Notes: generated by a model from the letters alone, not told the origin. Positions 8,116 to 17,125 are shown, counted from the stretch's first letter. The stretch: DNA of 64,000 nucleotides from Mycobacteroides chelonae (GCA_014204435.1 JACHLF010000009.1:1-64000), one strand, 5' to 3'. A program made the numbers and translations.

Positions 8116-8599
8116 ATATGGGTAGCAAGATCGCGATAGCCGCATGCGCAACGACTTGCAGCGTCACGACCTGAGCACCCCGGGTCGGGAGGTCCTGTCG
8201 ACTCGTGTCGACTTTCAGCCGGGAGCCCAGGCCGCGCGCCACAAGCATCCCGGCGAGGAGATCATCTACGTACTCAAGGGCACGCTGGTGTGCGACATCG
8301 ACGGTCAAGGATCCAAGACCGTCACGGCCGGAGCCATACTGTTCGTTCCCGCCGAAACCTTCCACTCGGTCCGCAACGTGGGCGATGACGAGGGGTCCGA
8401 ACTCGCCACCTACGTCGTCGACAAGGACAAGCCGCTTGTGGTGTTGGACAAGTCAGGAACTATCCGGTCGCCGGGTTGGGGTAGACGCGCTGCGGGGCAA
8501 TCAAGACGGCGGTTCGGCGCTGCTCGGCCATCGCTCGGCCGTAGGTGTCCCAGTTGTCATGCGTGCCGCCTGCGGCTTCAAAGATGTTGCGTAGCATGA
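8113..8599 (+). pseudogene. Cupin-domain protein, probably damaged at both ends
   Basis: The core frame (ATG 8144) encodes a single cupin barrel: HKHPGEEIIYVLKGTL (metal-binding His/Glu), AGAILFVPAETFHSVRN (second His motif), and TYVVDKDKPLVVL, where normal family members end. The frame instead runs on into an Arg-rich tail overlapping the opposite-strand PPOX remnant. Upstream ATG 8113 opens with MNMGSKIAIAAC, a signal-peptide-like start, but in a different frame. So the natural protein was probably exported and has lost its N-terminal joint and stop. A shortened cytosolic version from 8144 might still be made. Confidence 0.5.
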
Positions 8600-8902
8600 G
8601 TCGAAGCTCTTCGTTGCCGACTCCGGGGATACGGGTCGTCAGTGCCGGCGAGCTCGGCAGTTCCCTCAACGGTCACCCGGCGTGGACCACGATGGTGGGT
8701 CGCGGGTCGGCCCGCAGGTGGTCGAACTTGCGGCTGCCCCCTACCGCCACCAATGCCACGACGGATTCGCCGGTTCGCGGGTGCGGCATGACGCCGGCGT
8801 TGATGACCGAGGACGCGACGCTGCCGTCGTCTCGAACGGTGCTCAACACGCACAGGCCGTGCTCGAGCCGACGAGTTCGGCGAATGCGGATACGTCCGTC
8901 AC
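8460..8902 (-). pseudogene. PPOX-class F420-dependent oxidoreductase, multiply frameshifted
   Basis: Reading leftward from GTG 8902, the protein must be pieced together from several frames. VTDVSAFAELVGS is followed by EHGLCVLSTVRDDGSVASS to PRPTIVVHAG, then RVTVEGTAELAGTDDPYP, then GVGNEELRLMLRNIFEAAGG to LIAPQRVYPNP and a TAG at 8460. The joined chain of about 145 residues is typical of the split-barrel F420-binding family. Three frame changes (near 8863, 8677 and 8623) inactivate it. Each fragment is well conserved, so decay is recent or the breaks are sequence errors. Confidence 0.75.
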
Positions 8903-8984
8903 AAAGGAATCCGCTCGGTGGCCTGCCGCAGGCGACGTCACCAGCTGTAGTCGCTGCCCGCCGGATTGAGGGCTGCGCGAAATT

Positions 8985-9054
8985 ATTTGAAGCCGATTCA
9001 GAAACCTCTTGACCCTCGCCTATGGCCGCACTACTTTCTGAATCAGATTCAAAT
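8985..9054. promoter_or_regulatory. Pair of operator-like palindromes
   Basis: ATTTGAAGCCGATTCAGAAA at 8985-9004 and TTTCTGAATCAGATTCAAAT at 9035-9054 are inverted copies matching at 18 of 20 bases. Each arm holds its own dyad: TGAATC-A-GATTCA at 9039-9051 is perfect apart from the centre, and TGAAGC-C-GATTCA at 8988-9000 is near-perfect. Centres are about 50 bases apart. This looks like a double TetR/FadR-type site ahead of the acyl-CoA ligase remnant. No adjacent regulator gene was found. Confidence 0.5.
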
Positions 9055-9095
9055 ACTGGAGGTGCGGTGGTCGGCAACAAAAGAGGCGTGGCATC

Positions 9096-9584
9096 ATGCG
9101 CCGCGCTGCTGGAGGCAGGCCGAGTCGCCTTCAGCGCACACCGGCCACACCGCCGCGGGTCCGTCGTGCGGTCAAGCTCACCCTGCTGACCTCGGGTACC
9201 ACAGGCCTGACCAAGGGCGTGCCGCGTGCGATCAAGCCCCGCGAGCTGGTGCTCATGTGTGTGACCGCGATGGTCACGAACACACGTTCCCGGGACCGTG
9301 TGTTCGTGACTCCCCCGTTCTTCCACGGCTTCGGTCTGGCCGCGCTGCTAGGTCCGTTGGCTCTTGGTGCAACCGCGCTGTGCCGCAGGATATTCGATGC
9401 CGCGCAGGCCATCGAGGACATCGCACGGGAGCGCCTCACGGTACTAATGGCGTTGCCGGGGCTTCACAAGGGCCTCGCCTGCGGCTTGCCCCTGCGGTTG
9501 ATCGTCACCCGAGCGGAAGGTGCTTCGCGCACAACTGCATTCACTCGGCGCCAGCTAGGCGCCGCCGATACCGGAGGACAATGA
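9096..9584 (+). pseudogene. Internal fragment of an acyl-CoA synthetase / AMP-forming ligase
   Basis: The frame contains the AMP-binding P-loop LLTSGTTGLTKGVPR and the downstream family block RVFVTPPFFHGFGLAALLGPLALGA. It then degenerates after VLMALPGL into low-complexity residues. The roughly 150 N-terminal residues and the whole C-terminal half of a normal ligase (about 500-550 residues) are missing. It stops just before the lipase start. The fragment cannot adenylate a substrate and is a relic. Confidence 0.75.
9273..9310. repeat. Perfect 14-bp inverted repeat inside the ligase relic
   Basis: GTCACGAACACACG (9273-9286) and CGTGTGTTCGTGAC (9297-9310) are exact inverted copies around a 10-base centre TTCCCGGGAC. 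The hairpin interrupts the region between the P-loop and the FVTPPFFHG block of the ligase fragment. It is the strongest dyad in this part of the window. Its origin is unknown. Confidence 0.6.
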
Positions 9585-10744
9585 TGTCTGACTCCGAACT
9601 GAGCACTCGCCCGCGCCGAGGCGGGTTCTATGAGCCGCCCTATCTCGACGACACAGGCTCCCCGGGGGACCTGCTGCGTGCGGAACCCATGACGGCGCGT
9701 TTGTTGCCGGGCGTAGCGATGTCGGCCCGTGCCTGGCGGGTGCTGTACCGATCGACCAATGCGGCGGGCGATCCCATCGCAGTCTCTGGCGTCATTCTTG
9801 TTCCCGATGCCCCAAACCCGCTGTCGCCCAGGCCACTCCTGGGTTTCGCGCCGGGGACACAGGGGCTGGCGCGCTCGGTCGCGGCACTGTCTCGTCAGCT
9901 CGCGATCGGGGTGGAGTACGAGGCGTTTTTTCTATCCGCCGCGGTGCGTCGCGGATGGGTGGTTGCCGTCACCGACTATCCGGGACTCGGTACCCCCGGC
10001 GTGCACCCCTACGCCATCGGAAAGATCAACGGTCGAGCGGTTTTAGACATCATGCGCGCCGCCCGGAACTTGCCCCAGGCGGACTTATCGACTGACGGGC
10101 CGGCAGGTCTCTACGGATATTCAGAGGGTGGCAACTCCGCGGGCTGGGCTGCCCAGCTACAGCCCGTCTATGCCCCGGATGTGCCGCTACGCGCGGTCGC
10201 AGTAGGCGCTGCGCCGGTGGACTTTCCGGAGCTGGTGGCCGACCTAGAGGGTGGGCTCTTCGCATTCTTGATGCTATACGCGGGGCTGGGCTTCGATAGC
10301 GCCTATCCGGACCTGCGTTTGCGTGAATATCTCAATCGAGGTGGTCGGATGGTGACGGCAATATTGCGCCGCACCCACATCGTCGGTGCGATCGTCCTCG
10401 GCTTGTTCCTGCCCAAGAAGCGGCAGCGATATCTTTCGGCCGATCCGTTCATCGAGCCGGATTGGGTTGCGCAGCTGCACGACAACAGCCTTGGGCACCT
10501 GGCCCCCGCTGCGCCTACGTTGGTGGGTATCGGGCGTCAGGACCAAGTGATCCCCTACCGGCAGGCCGCGCTGCTATTGCAGCGCTGGCGAGCTCTGGGG
10601 GCCGACGTGCAGGAGTATCCGATCCGGTTCGGTGAGCACATCACCGCAGCGCCGCAGTTCGCCAAAGCCGGATTCGCTTTTTTGTCAAAGCGTTTCAGCC
10701 AGGCCGAGGCCGGCGCGCCGTCACGGGAAAGGGAGGCCGGATGA
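9581..10744 (+). CDS. Secretory-lipase family (LIP) alpha/beta hydrolase
   Basis: A 387-residue hydrolase of the fungal/actinobacterial secretory lipase family. The nucleophile elbow is GYSEGG (about residue 178) and the oxyanion-region sequence is LGFAPGTQGLARS. VVAVTDYPGLGTPGVHPY is a family hallmark, and late DQVIPYRQ (Asp) and GEHITA (His) complete the triad. No signal peptide is evident at the chosen ATG 9581 (alternative ATG 9584). It probably hydrolyses acylglycerols or related esters. The preceding sequence GGAGG serves as ribosome-binding site. Confidence 0.85.
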   Translation: MMSDSELSTRPRRGGFYEPPYLDDTGSPGDLLRAEPMTARLLPGVAMSARAWRVLYRSTNAAGDPIAVSGVILVPDAPNPLSPRPLLGFAPGTQGLARSVAALSRQLAIGVEYEAFFLSAAVRRGWVVAVTDYPGLGTPGVHPYAIGKINGRAVLDIMRAARNLPQADLSTDGPAGLYGYSEGGNSAGWAAQLQPVYAPDVPLRAVAVGAAPVDFPELVADLEGGLFAFLMLYAGLGFDSAYPDLRLREYLNRGGRMVTAILRRTHIVGAIVLGLFLPKKRQRYLSADPFIEPDWVAQLHDNSLGHLAPAAPTLVGIGRQDQVIPYRQAALLLQRWRALGADVQEYPIRFGEHITAAPQFAKAGFAFLSKRFSQAEAGAPSREREAG

Positions 10745-10823
10745 ACCGGGTCCAACGAAGCGCGTCGGGTGGTGGCCCACGCTGTGGGTGGTGCGATGCG
10801 CGCGCTCAACCCGGTATCGGGCG

Positions 10824-11180
10824 CTAGCTGTCACTCCCAGGGAGGTTGTGGACGCGTAGGCGTTCGAGGGGTGTTTTTCCGTCGATGCCGGTGTGGGTTC
10901 GGTAGTGATTGTAGCGATGCAGCCAGTCGGGATAGGCCGCTGCGCGGGTGTCGTCGCTGTAGTAAGTGTCGGCGTAGGCCCATTCCTGGTTGAGGGTGCG
11001 GTTGAAGCGCTCGACTTTCCCGTTGGTCTGCGGACGGTAGGGCCGCGTCTTCTTATGCTTGATGTCATCTGCCAGAGCTTGGGCGAAAGTCTTTGACCGG
11101 TAGCAGGATCCGTTATCAGTGAGGACCCGCTTGACGACGATCCCGTGCTCGCCGAAGAAGGCCTTGGCTCGGACTCAGAA
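10824..11180 (-). pseudogene. C-terminal remnant of an IS481-type transposase
   Basis: Leftward frame from about 11180 to the TAG at 10824. It encodes RAKAFFGEHGIVVKRVLTDNG, then KTRPYRPQTNGKVERFNRTL and YNHYRTHTGIDGKTPLERL. These are the second Asp and the Glu blocks of the DDE catalytic core plus the typical C-terminus of IS481-family transposases. The N-terminal helix-turn-helix half and first Asp are absent, so it is inactive. Confidence 0.8.
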
Positions 11181-11246
11181 CGCCGATGTGGTCTCTTTGC
11201 GTTCATCATCGACACCACGCCGTTCATAACCTCCCTGGGAAAGTTA
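10829..11246. mobile_element. Internally deleted IS481-family element
   Basis: Both ends carry inverted copies of a terminal repeat: TGTCACTCCCAGGGAGGTTGTG at the left and, inverted, CATAACCTCCCTGGGAAAGTTA at the right. The conserved core is CCCAGGGAGGTT. Between them is only the 3' part of the transposase, giving a roughly 418-bp relic. The right end abuts a phosphoketolase fragment and the left end lies just after the lipase gene, so the insertion accompanied loss of the flanking genes. Confidence 0.7.
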
Positions 11247-11247
11247 G

Positions 11248-11385
11248 GCGGCAAGTATGCGGCAGGAGATGGTCGACGAACGAATTGCCGCGTGTCAGTA
11301 CACCAGGGGACATGGCCGGGATGATCCCGTCATTGCCGAATGGATGTGGGAAGACGCACCCAATCCATCGGCTGCAGGCCGGTGA
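11248..11385 (+). pseudogene. C-terminal fragment of a phosphoketolase
   Basis: A 45-codon frame after the IS end reads MRQEMVDERIAACQYTRGHG, then DDPVIAEWMWEDAP and a TGA at 11383. The RxxMVDERxxxxxYTRxxGxDxPxIxxWxW pattern is the usual C-terminus of xylulose-5-phosphate/fructose-6-phosphate phosphoketolases (about 800 residues). Everything upstream has been replaced by the IS relic. Identification is from remembered family pattern, hence moderate confidence. Confidence 0.6.
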
Positions 11386-11398
11386 AACTGCCTGGCGA

Positions 11399-11665
11399 TT
11401 ACTTGCCGGTGCGTTCGCGGTGCTTGCATCCGGGCCAGCAGCACGGCCGACGTTTGCCTTCCTCCAGCTCTTCTTGAGTTCGCCGGATGCGGCGCTCCCG
11501 AGTGGTCTCCTGCTTGGCGTCCTCGACCCAACAGATGAACTCATTGCGTCCCAGGGGCGTGATGTCCTGCCATAGGGCCAGCGCCGTCGGATTCTCGATC
11601 AGCGCGGCGCGCAGGTCGGTGGGCAGCGTGTGCACCACCCCTCCGGCGATTTTCGGTCCGCTCAC
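11399..11665 (-). CDS. YdeI/OmpD-associated family protein
   Basis: An 88-residue protein, shorter than the usual roughly 190. It matches the C-terminal helical YdeI region: DLRAALIENPTALALWQDITPLGRNEFICWVEDAKQ, then RRIRRTQEELEEGKRRPCCWPGC. The Cys pair and third Cys in PCCWPGCKH are typical. It starts with GTG 11665, overlapping the stop of the secreted-protein gene by 4 bases, so the two are probably co-translated. The biochemical role is unknown; some homologues protect against bacteriocins or peptides. Confidence 0.75.
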   Translation of the reverse strand: MSGPKIAGGVVHTLPTDLRAALIENPTALALWQDITPLGRNEFICWVEDAKQETTRERRIRRTQEELEEGKRRPCCWPGCKHRERTGK

Positions 11666-12165
11666 TGGGTGGGGGCGGCAGATGCGGGCCCGGTCGGCTC
11701 ATATCCGGGAGGCGGCGGCCCGTTCAGTGAGTGGTACCCGGGTGGCAGCGGCGGCCCGGACGGCTCGGGAGCCGCGTACGGGTCCCTAATTCGGCCGGGA
11801 TTCGATGACTCTGGGGCGTTCATAGAGATGTATCCGGGCGGCAGCTGGGGCGCGGGACCCGCGCCGGCCGGGCGTTCGGCGACACCCTCGGGCGTATTGA
11901 GCGGTCCGTCGTGAGCCTGATGCCAGAGGTCGCGGATCGTTCCCATCGGGCCGCCGGACCCGGAGCCGTAGGTCTGGTTCGTAATCTCGGGCACCGAAGG
12001 CTGCGCGGGCGAGGGTGGTGGAGGGCCCACGGGTTCGGTACCGGGTGCGGCAGCCTGCGGAGTCGATGGTCCGGGTGCGACGGGATCGGCTCCGGAGAGA
12101 GCTGACAGGGATAGTGCCGTACCGGCGACGATCACGCCAGCGACGAACAGCTTGGCTGCGTCCAT
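11662..12165 (-). CDS. Exported proline/glycine-rich protein
   Basis: A 167-residue protein with an N-terminal signal peptide (LFVAGVIVAGTALSLSALSGADP). A Pro-rich low-complexity body follows, with two related repeats: QLPPGYISMNAPE and PLPPGYHSLNGPP. No enzyme domain is visible. It is likely secreted or cell-wall associated in mycobacteria. ATG 12165 is chosen because it directly precedes the signal peptide. It is translationally coupled to the YdeI-like gene downstream. Confidence 0.7.
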   Translation of the reverse strand: MDAAKLFVAGVIVAGTALSLSALSGADPVAPGPSTPQAAAPGTEPVGPPPPSPAQPSVPEITNQTYGSGSGGPMGTIRDLWHQAHDGPLNTPEGVAERPAGAGPAPQLPPGYISMNAPESSNPGRIRDPYAAPEPSGPPLPPGYHSLNGPPPPGYEPTGPASAAPTQ

Positions 12166-12267
12166 CCGGTCATCGTCGCATAGACGGTCAACTGTCGCTG
12201 GTCGATGCGCCTTGGTGCGCCACCCTGGCACTGCGGAGTCCCACGCCGTCCTCACCCGGTAGCCGGC

Positions 12268-12738
12268 GTGCACAGGCCTCTCACAGAATCGGTTCCTGAG
12301 ACGGTCAGCAGACGTGGATTTTCCGGGGTTGCACTTGCCGCGGCTGTCGGTGCGACCACTCTCGGAGCGTGCTCGAACGGTGCCAGCATCGACACGACCC
12401 GGCCACGCACACAGTTTCGGCCACTCACACAGATCGATGCGGGGCTGCTGAGTGTCGGATATGCCGACGAGGGGCCGTGCGACGGGCCGCCGGTGATCCT
12501 GCTGCACGGCTGGCCGTATGACATCCACAGCTACTTGGATATGGTCCTGCTGTTGACCGCCAAGGGATCTCGGGTGCTGATGCCGTATCTGCGGGGTTAC
12601 GGCCGAACCCGCTCCAGGTCCAGTGACACCTATCGCAACGGACAGCAGGCTGCGCTGGCCACCGATGTCATCGACTTCATGGATGCCCTAAAGATTCCGT
12701 CGGCCACTCTCGGCGGATTCGAGCGATCATTGAGGTGA
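12268..12738 (+). pseudogene. Truncated Tat-exported alpha/beta hydrolase
   Basis: From GTG 12268 the frame has a twin-arginine-like signal (VSRRGFSGVALAAAVG) and a lipobox (LGAC). The start of an epoxide-hydrolase-like fold follows: PPVILLHGWPYDIHSYLDM and LMPYLRGYGRTRS. It breaks off right at the nucleophile strand, ATLGGF, followed by a few unrelated residues and TGA. The nucleophile Asp/Ser and the remaining 150-200 residues are missing. A deletion joint lies near 12720, just upstream of the Hsp70-like gene. Confidence 0.7.
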
Positions 12739-12807
12739 ACGCCCTCTAGGCCGGTTGCGCAGAATCGCCCGCCTAGAATCGCAACGGAACAGGCGAAAAG
12801 GTAGGGA

Positions 12808-14235
12808 ATGAACTCACTCGGAATGTCGATCGGGGCTACACAACTGGTTGCCACCGATGGCAACCAGGACGGCGTTCCCGTCGTGCGAAGCTCGCTGCTC
12901 ACGCTGCATGAGGACCGTCCCTCAGAAGTCGGCATCCCCAAGGAGCCCGGTCTGGGTCTGGCCGGTTTCGTCGACCGCGTCGGAGACCCGGTGGGCATCG
13001 TCGGTGCAGACGGATCGACGCACAGTGCCGATTGGGTCATGGCCGAAGCCATTCGGGTCATGATCGCGGATGCGGCGGTGATCGCGAACGTCGATACTCC
13101 CCCGGCGCTGGCGGCGGCCATACCTGCGCATTGGCGCGAGAATGCCATTGCCGCGCTGCGTGCCGCCATCGACAAGGTGCCCGCACTGGCGCCTGGGGGC
13201 CAACCGATGAAGCTGGTTCCCGACGCACGTGCCGTGCTGGTGAGCATGCGGGATCGTGTGCCCGATCATGGCGTGATCGTGGTGTGCGACTTCGGCGGAA
13301 CCGGTACCAGCATCACGCTGGCCGACGCCGCAGGCAATTTCGAGCCGATCGGTCAGACCGTTCGCCATCGCGATTTCTCCGGACAGCGGATCGACCAAGA
13401 ACTCTTGGCGCAGGTGCTCGCCGGCCTGAACCAGGATCCGGATGGCACGGCATCCCTGGGTGCATTGACGCGCCTGCGTGATCGCTGTCGCGCGGCCAAG
13501 GAGCATCTGTCCACCGATACCGCCACCGTGGTCCCGGTCGAGTTGCCCGGCGTCACCGCCGATGTGCGGCTGACGCGCAGCGAATTGGAAGATCGCATCC
13601 GGGAGCCACTTTCTGCATTGATTGTCAAGGTTCAGGAAACCTTGGAACACAACAATATTGACCCCGCAGCCGTGAGTGCCGTTCTCACTGTTGGCGGTGG
13701 ATCGGGCATTCCCCTTGTCAACCAACAGCTTTCCACGCGCTTGCAGTGCCCGATCATCGTCGCGCCCCGGCCCCAGCTTGCCGCGGCGTTCGGGGCCGCC
13801 ATCATGGCGGGCCAGCCGGACGACCCATTCTCTGTCGATGCGACAGCCCGCTCTCCCGAGGCAACTATCATGCGGCCGGTGCCCCCGGGCGAGCAGACCG
13901 CCAAGAGTCCGGCCTCGGCGCCCCTCGACACCGTCGAGTCGGGTCTAGCTTGGTCCGAGGCCGATACATCCCCGGAACTGCAGGAATATCAGGACTATTC
14001 GGCGCCGACGACTGCTGCTCGGCCCGAGGTGACATTCAGCGCGGCTCAGGACAACTATCGCGACACCGAGCCCATGCGCTGGTTCCAGCGGCCAGTCCTC
14101 TGGTTTCTTGCCGCAGCGGTCTTCTCGGCGGCGGTGTTCACCGCCCTGTTCATCGCGTGGCAGGACCGCGACGACGACCCACCGTCGCCGAGCACGCAGC
14201 CGTCCACGACGGCGACGAGCACGCCACACCCTTAG
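12808..14235 (+). CDS. Membrane-anchored Hsp70/actin-like ATPase
   Basis: A 475-residue protein with an Hsp70-type nucleotide-binding domain: [15 protein letters not shown] (phosphate loop) near residue 160 and [13 protein letters not shown] (adenosine motif) near 295. There is no substrate-binding domain. A Pro/Glu-rich linker leads to one transmembrane helix at about 428-450 ([21 protein letters not shown]) and a short Asp/Pro/Ser/Thr tail outside. Mycobacteria have several such membrane Hsp70-like proteins of unclear function. The signal [11 protein letters not shown] at the start is the family's short phosphate-1 variant. Confidence 0.8.
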   Translation: MNSLGMSIGATQLVATDGNQDGVPVVRSSLLTLHEDRPSEVGIPKEPGLGLAGFVDRVGDPVGIVGADGSTHSADWVMAEAIRVMIADAAVIANVDTPPALAAAIPAHWRENAIAALRAAIDKVPALAPGGQPMKLVPDARAVLVSMRDRVPDHGVIVVCDFGGTGTSITLADAAGNFEPIGQTVRHRDFSGQRIDQELLAQVLAGLNQDPDGTASLGALTRLRDRCRAAKEHLSTDTATVVPVELPGVTADVRLTRSELEDRIREPLSALIVKVQETLEHNNIDPAAVSAVLTVGGGSGIPLVNQQLSTRLQCPIIVAPRPQLAAAFGAAIMAGQPDDPFSVDATARSPEATIMRPVPPGEQTAKSPASAPLDTVESGLAWSEADTSPELQEYQDYSAPTTAARPEVTFSAAQDNYRDTEPMRWFQRPVLWFLAAAVFSAAVFTALFIAWQDRDDDPPSPSTQPSTTATSTPHP

Positions 14236-14275
14236 CGAGGAGCAGTAGCCGCGACATCGACGTGGATGCTGTTGG

Positions 14276-14681
14276 ATGGCGGGGTGGTGTTCACCAAGGC
14301 GCGTTCGTGACCGGAGTCAGGCGATCAACGTCGTGCGGTCATCAATTGTGTTGTGGCCCATGGATCCCGATCAAACGCGTGCTCGCGCGAGCAGCGAGGA
14401 CATGGACCACGAGCTGGGTGATCTGGCGATGCTGCACACGATCTACGCCGCCCGGTACGCACGCATCTACCAGCAGGGCGCCCCCACCGGTATCGACTTC
14501 AATTCCGAAGTCCCCTCGCGCTATCTCGTTCAACCTCGGCATGACGTATCAGGTGTCCGATAGCGCCGTCACCGCATCGCACATTCGTGACGTGGTGTTA
14601 AAACACTGCCTCTTCAGCTACATCTACGGCACCGTGATCATCGCGTGCACGATCAACCTGGTGATCAGTCTCGTGGCCTAG
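14276..14681 (+). pseudogene. DUF1345 membrane protein remnant
   Basis: Two frames give the C-terminal part of a DUF1345 protein. The first contains [20 protein letters not shown] then [12 protein letters not shown]. After a frame change near 14530 the second continues [21 protein letters not shown], then [18 protein letters not shown] and the TAG at 14679. The N-terminal membrane helices are missing. The order and spacing follow intact DUF1345 proteins except for the break and a few lost residues. The stop abuts the opposite-strand dehydrogenase stop. Confidence 0.65.
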
Positions 14682-15826
14682 GCCTCGCTGCCACGTGCAC
14701 GGTGATAGCGCGCCGTGTGGAAGTCGCGGTTACCGAACTCGGACTCAATCACGGTGAGGCGCTTGAAGTAATGTCCGATCGCGAGCTCCTCGGTCATGCC
14801 CATACCGCCGTGTAGCTGAACGGCCTCCTGCCCCACCAGGCGGGCAGCCCGCGCGATCGTCGCCTTGGCGGCCGACACCGCGCGGGTGCGGCGTGGACCA
14901 TCGAGATTGAGCGATGCCAGGTAGGAAGCAGCTACGGCTTGCTCCACCTCGATGTGCATGTTCACCATGCGATGTTGCAATGCCTGGAAATTGGAGATCG
15001 CGACGCCGAATTGCTGACGCTGTTTGGTGTATTCGACCGTGTCGGCGAGTACCTTGCGCAGCATCCCCACCGCTTCGGACACGGTGGCGGCGATGGCTTC
15101 GTCCAGCGCGGCGTCGATCATCGGCCATGCCTTGCCGATCTCGGAGATTCGTGCTGTATCCGGCACGCGCAACCCGGATATTGCCAGGTCACTAGCATGG
15201 TGGTCATCGATTGTCCGATAGTGGTGTGCGGCGATCCCCTCCGGCGGATCGGCAGGATCCCACGGGATGACGAACAGTGTGAGGCCCGAGGCATCGGCGT
15301 CTTCGCCGGAGGTTCGCGCGGTGACGATCAGATGGGTGGCGATCGGCGCATCGCTGACCACGATCTTCTCGCCGTCGAGCAGCCAGTGCTGTCCTTCGCG
15401 CCAGGCGGTGGTCCGCACCGAATGAAATGACTGGCCGGAAGTGGGTTCTAGAGAGGCAAATCCGGTTACCACGTCACCGGCGGCAATACCACCGATGAGC
15501 TCGGCGGCCAGCTCGCTGCGCGATCGGCGGAGCAGTCCACCGCCGAGAACCACGGTGCCGATGAACGGCTCCACGACGAGATGCTGTCCCAGTGCCTCGG
15601 CGATGACGAGCACCTCCTCGGCGCCCCCACCCAGACCACCCCGATCTTCGGGCAATGGCGCGGCGAGAATGCCCAGCTCCTCGGCGAAGCACTTCCAGAC
15701 CTGCGGCTGCCAGCCGGTCTCCGAACGCGCGGCGCGCCGGCTGGTGTCCAGGGCATATCGGTTGGACAAAAAGTCCGATACGGAGCTTTTCAGGAGTTGT
15801 TGTTCGTCGGTGAGGTTGAAATCCAT
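14678..15826 (-). CDS. Acyl-CoA dehydrogenase family protein
   Basis: A 382-residue acyl-CoA dehydrogenase. The N-terminal helical domain begins [19 protein letters not shown], followed by a middle beta-domain and a C-terminal helical domain with [22 protein letters not shown] and [15 protein letters not shown]. The residue at the usual catalytic Glu position should be examined; several mycobacterial pairs combine one active and one degenerate subunit. It starts 22 bases after the other dehydrogenase stop, so the two likely form one operon and perhaps a heteromer acting on sterol or branched acyl-CoA thioesters. Confidence 0.88.
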   Translation of the reverse strand: MDFNLTDEQQLLKSSVSDFLSNRYALDTSRRAARSETGWQPQVWKCFAEELGILAAPLPEDRGGLGGGAEEVLVIAEALGQHLVVEPFIGTVVLGGGLLRRSRSELAAELIGGIAAGDVVTGFASLEPTSGQSFHSVRTTAWREGQHWLLDGEKIVVSDAPIATHLIVTARTSGEDADASGLTLFVIPWDPADPPEGIAAHHYRTIDDHHASDLAISGLRVPDTARISEIGKAWPMIDAALDEAIAATVSEAVGMLRKVLADTVEYTKQRQQFGVAISNFQALQHRMVNMHIEVEQAVAASYLASLNLDGPRRTRAVSAAKATIARAARLVGQEAVQLHGGMGMTEELAIGHYFKRLTVIESEFGNRDFHTARYHRARGSEA

Positions 15827-15848
15827 GATGGTGTTCGCTCTTTGTCTA

Positions 15849-17078
15849 TCAGAGACCCAGTTGGGCCTTGGCGAGGATGTTTCGCTGAATCTCGTTGGAG
15901 CCGGCATAGATTGAGCCGGCCCGATCGTTGAAATAGTGCAGCGGTGCCACCGCCTGCCACAGCTCGCCGCTGTGGTAGCCGTCAGCGGGTGGGGTGTACT
16001 CGATTACCGGACCACCCGGCTTGGTGACATGGGGTTGATACACCCGACCGCGTGGGCCCGCTGCCTCCAGCGTGAGCGTGGTCAAGGCTTGCGACAGCTC
16101 GGTGCCGAGAATTTTGAGCATCGAAGAGGTTGTGCCCGGATTGCCGCCACCGGCCACGACCGCCAGCACCCGATGTTCCAGGACCTCCAGCACGTCGACG
16201 CGAATCGCAAGATCGGCAAGCTTGGCACAGAAAATCGGATCGTCGGCCAGGGTTCCGTGCTCGGTGGGTAGTGCCCGGGCGGCGGCGCCGAGTTGATCGA
16301 GACCCACCTGAAGCATGGGCGCTACTGCCCCACCTCCGCGTTCGAACTCTAGGAGGTACTTGGCCACGGTCCAGCCCTCGTCGACCTCGCCGAGGACATT
16401 TGCTCTGGGCACACGCACGTTGTCGAAGAACACGACATTCTGCACCTCCTCACCCGAACTCATCACCAACGGCTTGACCTCGATGCCCGGAGAGGTGAAG
16501 TCGATGAGGAGGAAGGTGATACCGAGCTGCTTCTTGGGGCCCTTGGTGGTACGGACAAGGGCGAACATCCAATTGGCCTCGCGCGCATGCGTGGTCCAGA
16601 TCTTGGACCCGTTCAGGACGAAGTCATCGCCGTCGGCTACCGCCGACATCTGCAACGACGCCAGATCCGAGCCGGATTCCGGCTCGCTGTATCCCTGGCA
16701 GAAGAACACCTCGCCCGTCAAGATGCGGGGCAGGAAGAAGTCCTTTTGCTCCTGCGTGCCGAACTTGACGATGGCGTGTGCGACCATCCGAATTCCCATG
16801 GGCGACAAGGCTGGTGCCCCGGCAAGCATCGATTCGACCGCGAAGATGTAATGCTGTGCGACGCTCCAGGGTTGACCGCCATGCTTGACCGGCCAGGCCG
16901 GTGCGGCCCACCCCTTCGCATGCAAGACCGCCTGCCACTGCATGCTCGCCTCGTGGTCGCTGTACACGCTCGTTTGCAGACGGCCGGCGGCCCGCAGGTC
17001 CTCGGTGAGGTTCTCATCGAGGAACTCCCGCACCTCCGCGCGAAACTGTTCTTCCTCTGCCGAAAAGGCCAGGTCCAT
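15849..17078 (-). CDS. Acyl-CoA dehydrogenase family protein
   Basis: A 409-residue acyl-CoA dehydrogenase starting MDLAFSAEEEQFRAEVREFL. Hallmarks are GTEQMRxxFL-like GTQEQKDFFLPRIL and the FAD-contact region QGYSEPESGSDLASLQ. GSKIWTTHAREANW and the C-terminal NDRAGSIYAGSNEIQRNILAK also match, the last typical of FadE proteins. It leads the leftward pair and faces the TetR gene across a palindromic site, so it is probably derepressed by an acyl-CoA ligand. An upstream ATG at 17084 adds two residues. Confidence 0.9.
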   Translation of the reverse strand: MDLAFSAEEEQFRAEVREFLDENLTEDLRAAGRLQTSVYSDHEASMQWQAVLHAKGWAAPAWPVKHGGQPWSVAQHYIFAVESMLAGAPALSPMGIRMVAHAIVKFGTQEQKDFFLPRILTGEVFFCQGYSEPESGSDLASLQMSAVADGDDFVLNGSKIWTTHAREANWMFALVRTTKGPKKQLGITFLLIDFTSPGIEVKPLVMSSGEEVQNVVFFDNVRVPRANVLGEVDEGWTVAKYLLEFERGGGAVAPMLQVGLDQLGAAARALPTEHGTLADDPIFCAKLADLAIRVDVLEVLEHRVLAVVAGGGNPGTTSSMLKILGTELSQALTTLTLEAAGPRGRVYQPHVTKPGGPVIEYTPPADGYHSGELWQAVAPLHYFNDRAGSIYAGSNEIQRNILAKAQLGL

Positions 17079-17125
17079 GTGCACTCCGTCGTATCGAGTC
17101 TGCTGAGAAGGAAGCGATGGTTGCG

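Noticed and set aside
8966..9580. N-terminal extension of the lipase frame
   Set aside because: The frame is open upstream, but that part overlaps the acyl-CoA ligase relic and has no homology to lipases; the GGAGG ribosome-binding site supports ATG 9581.
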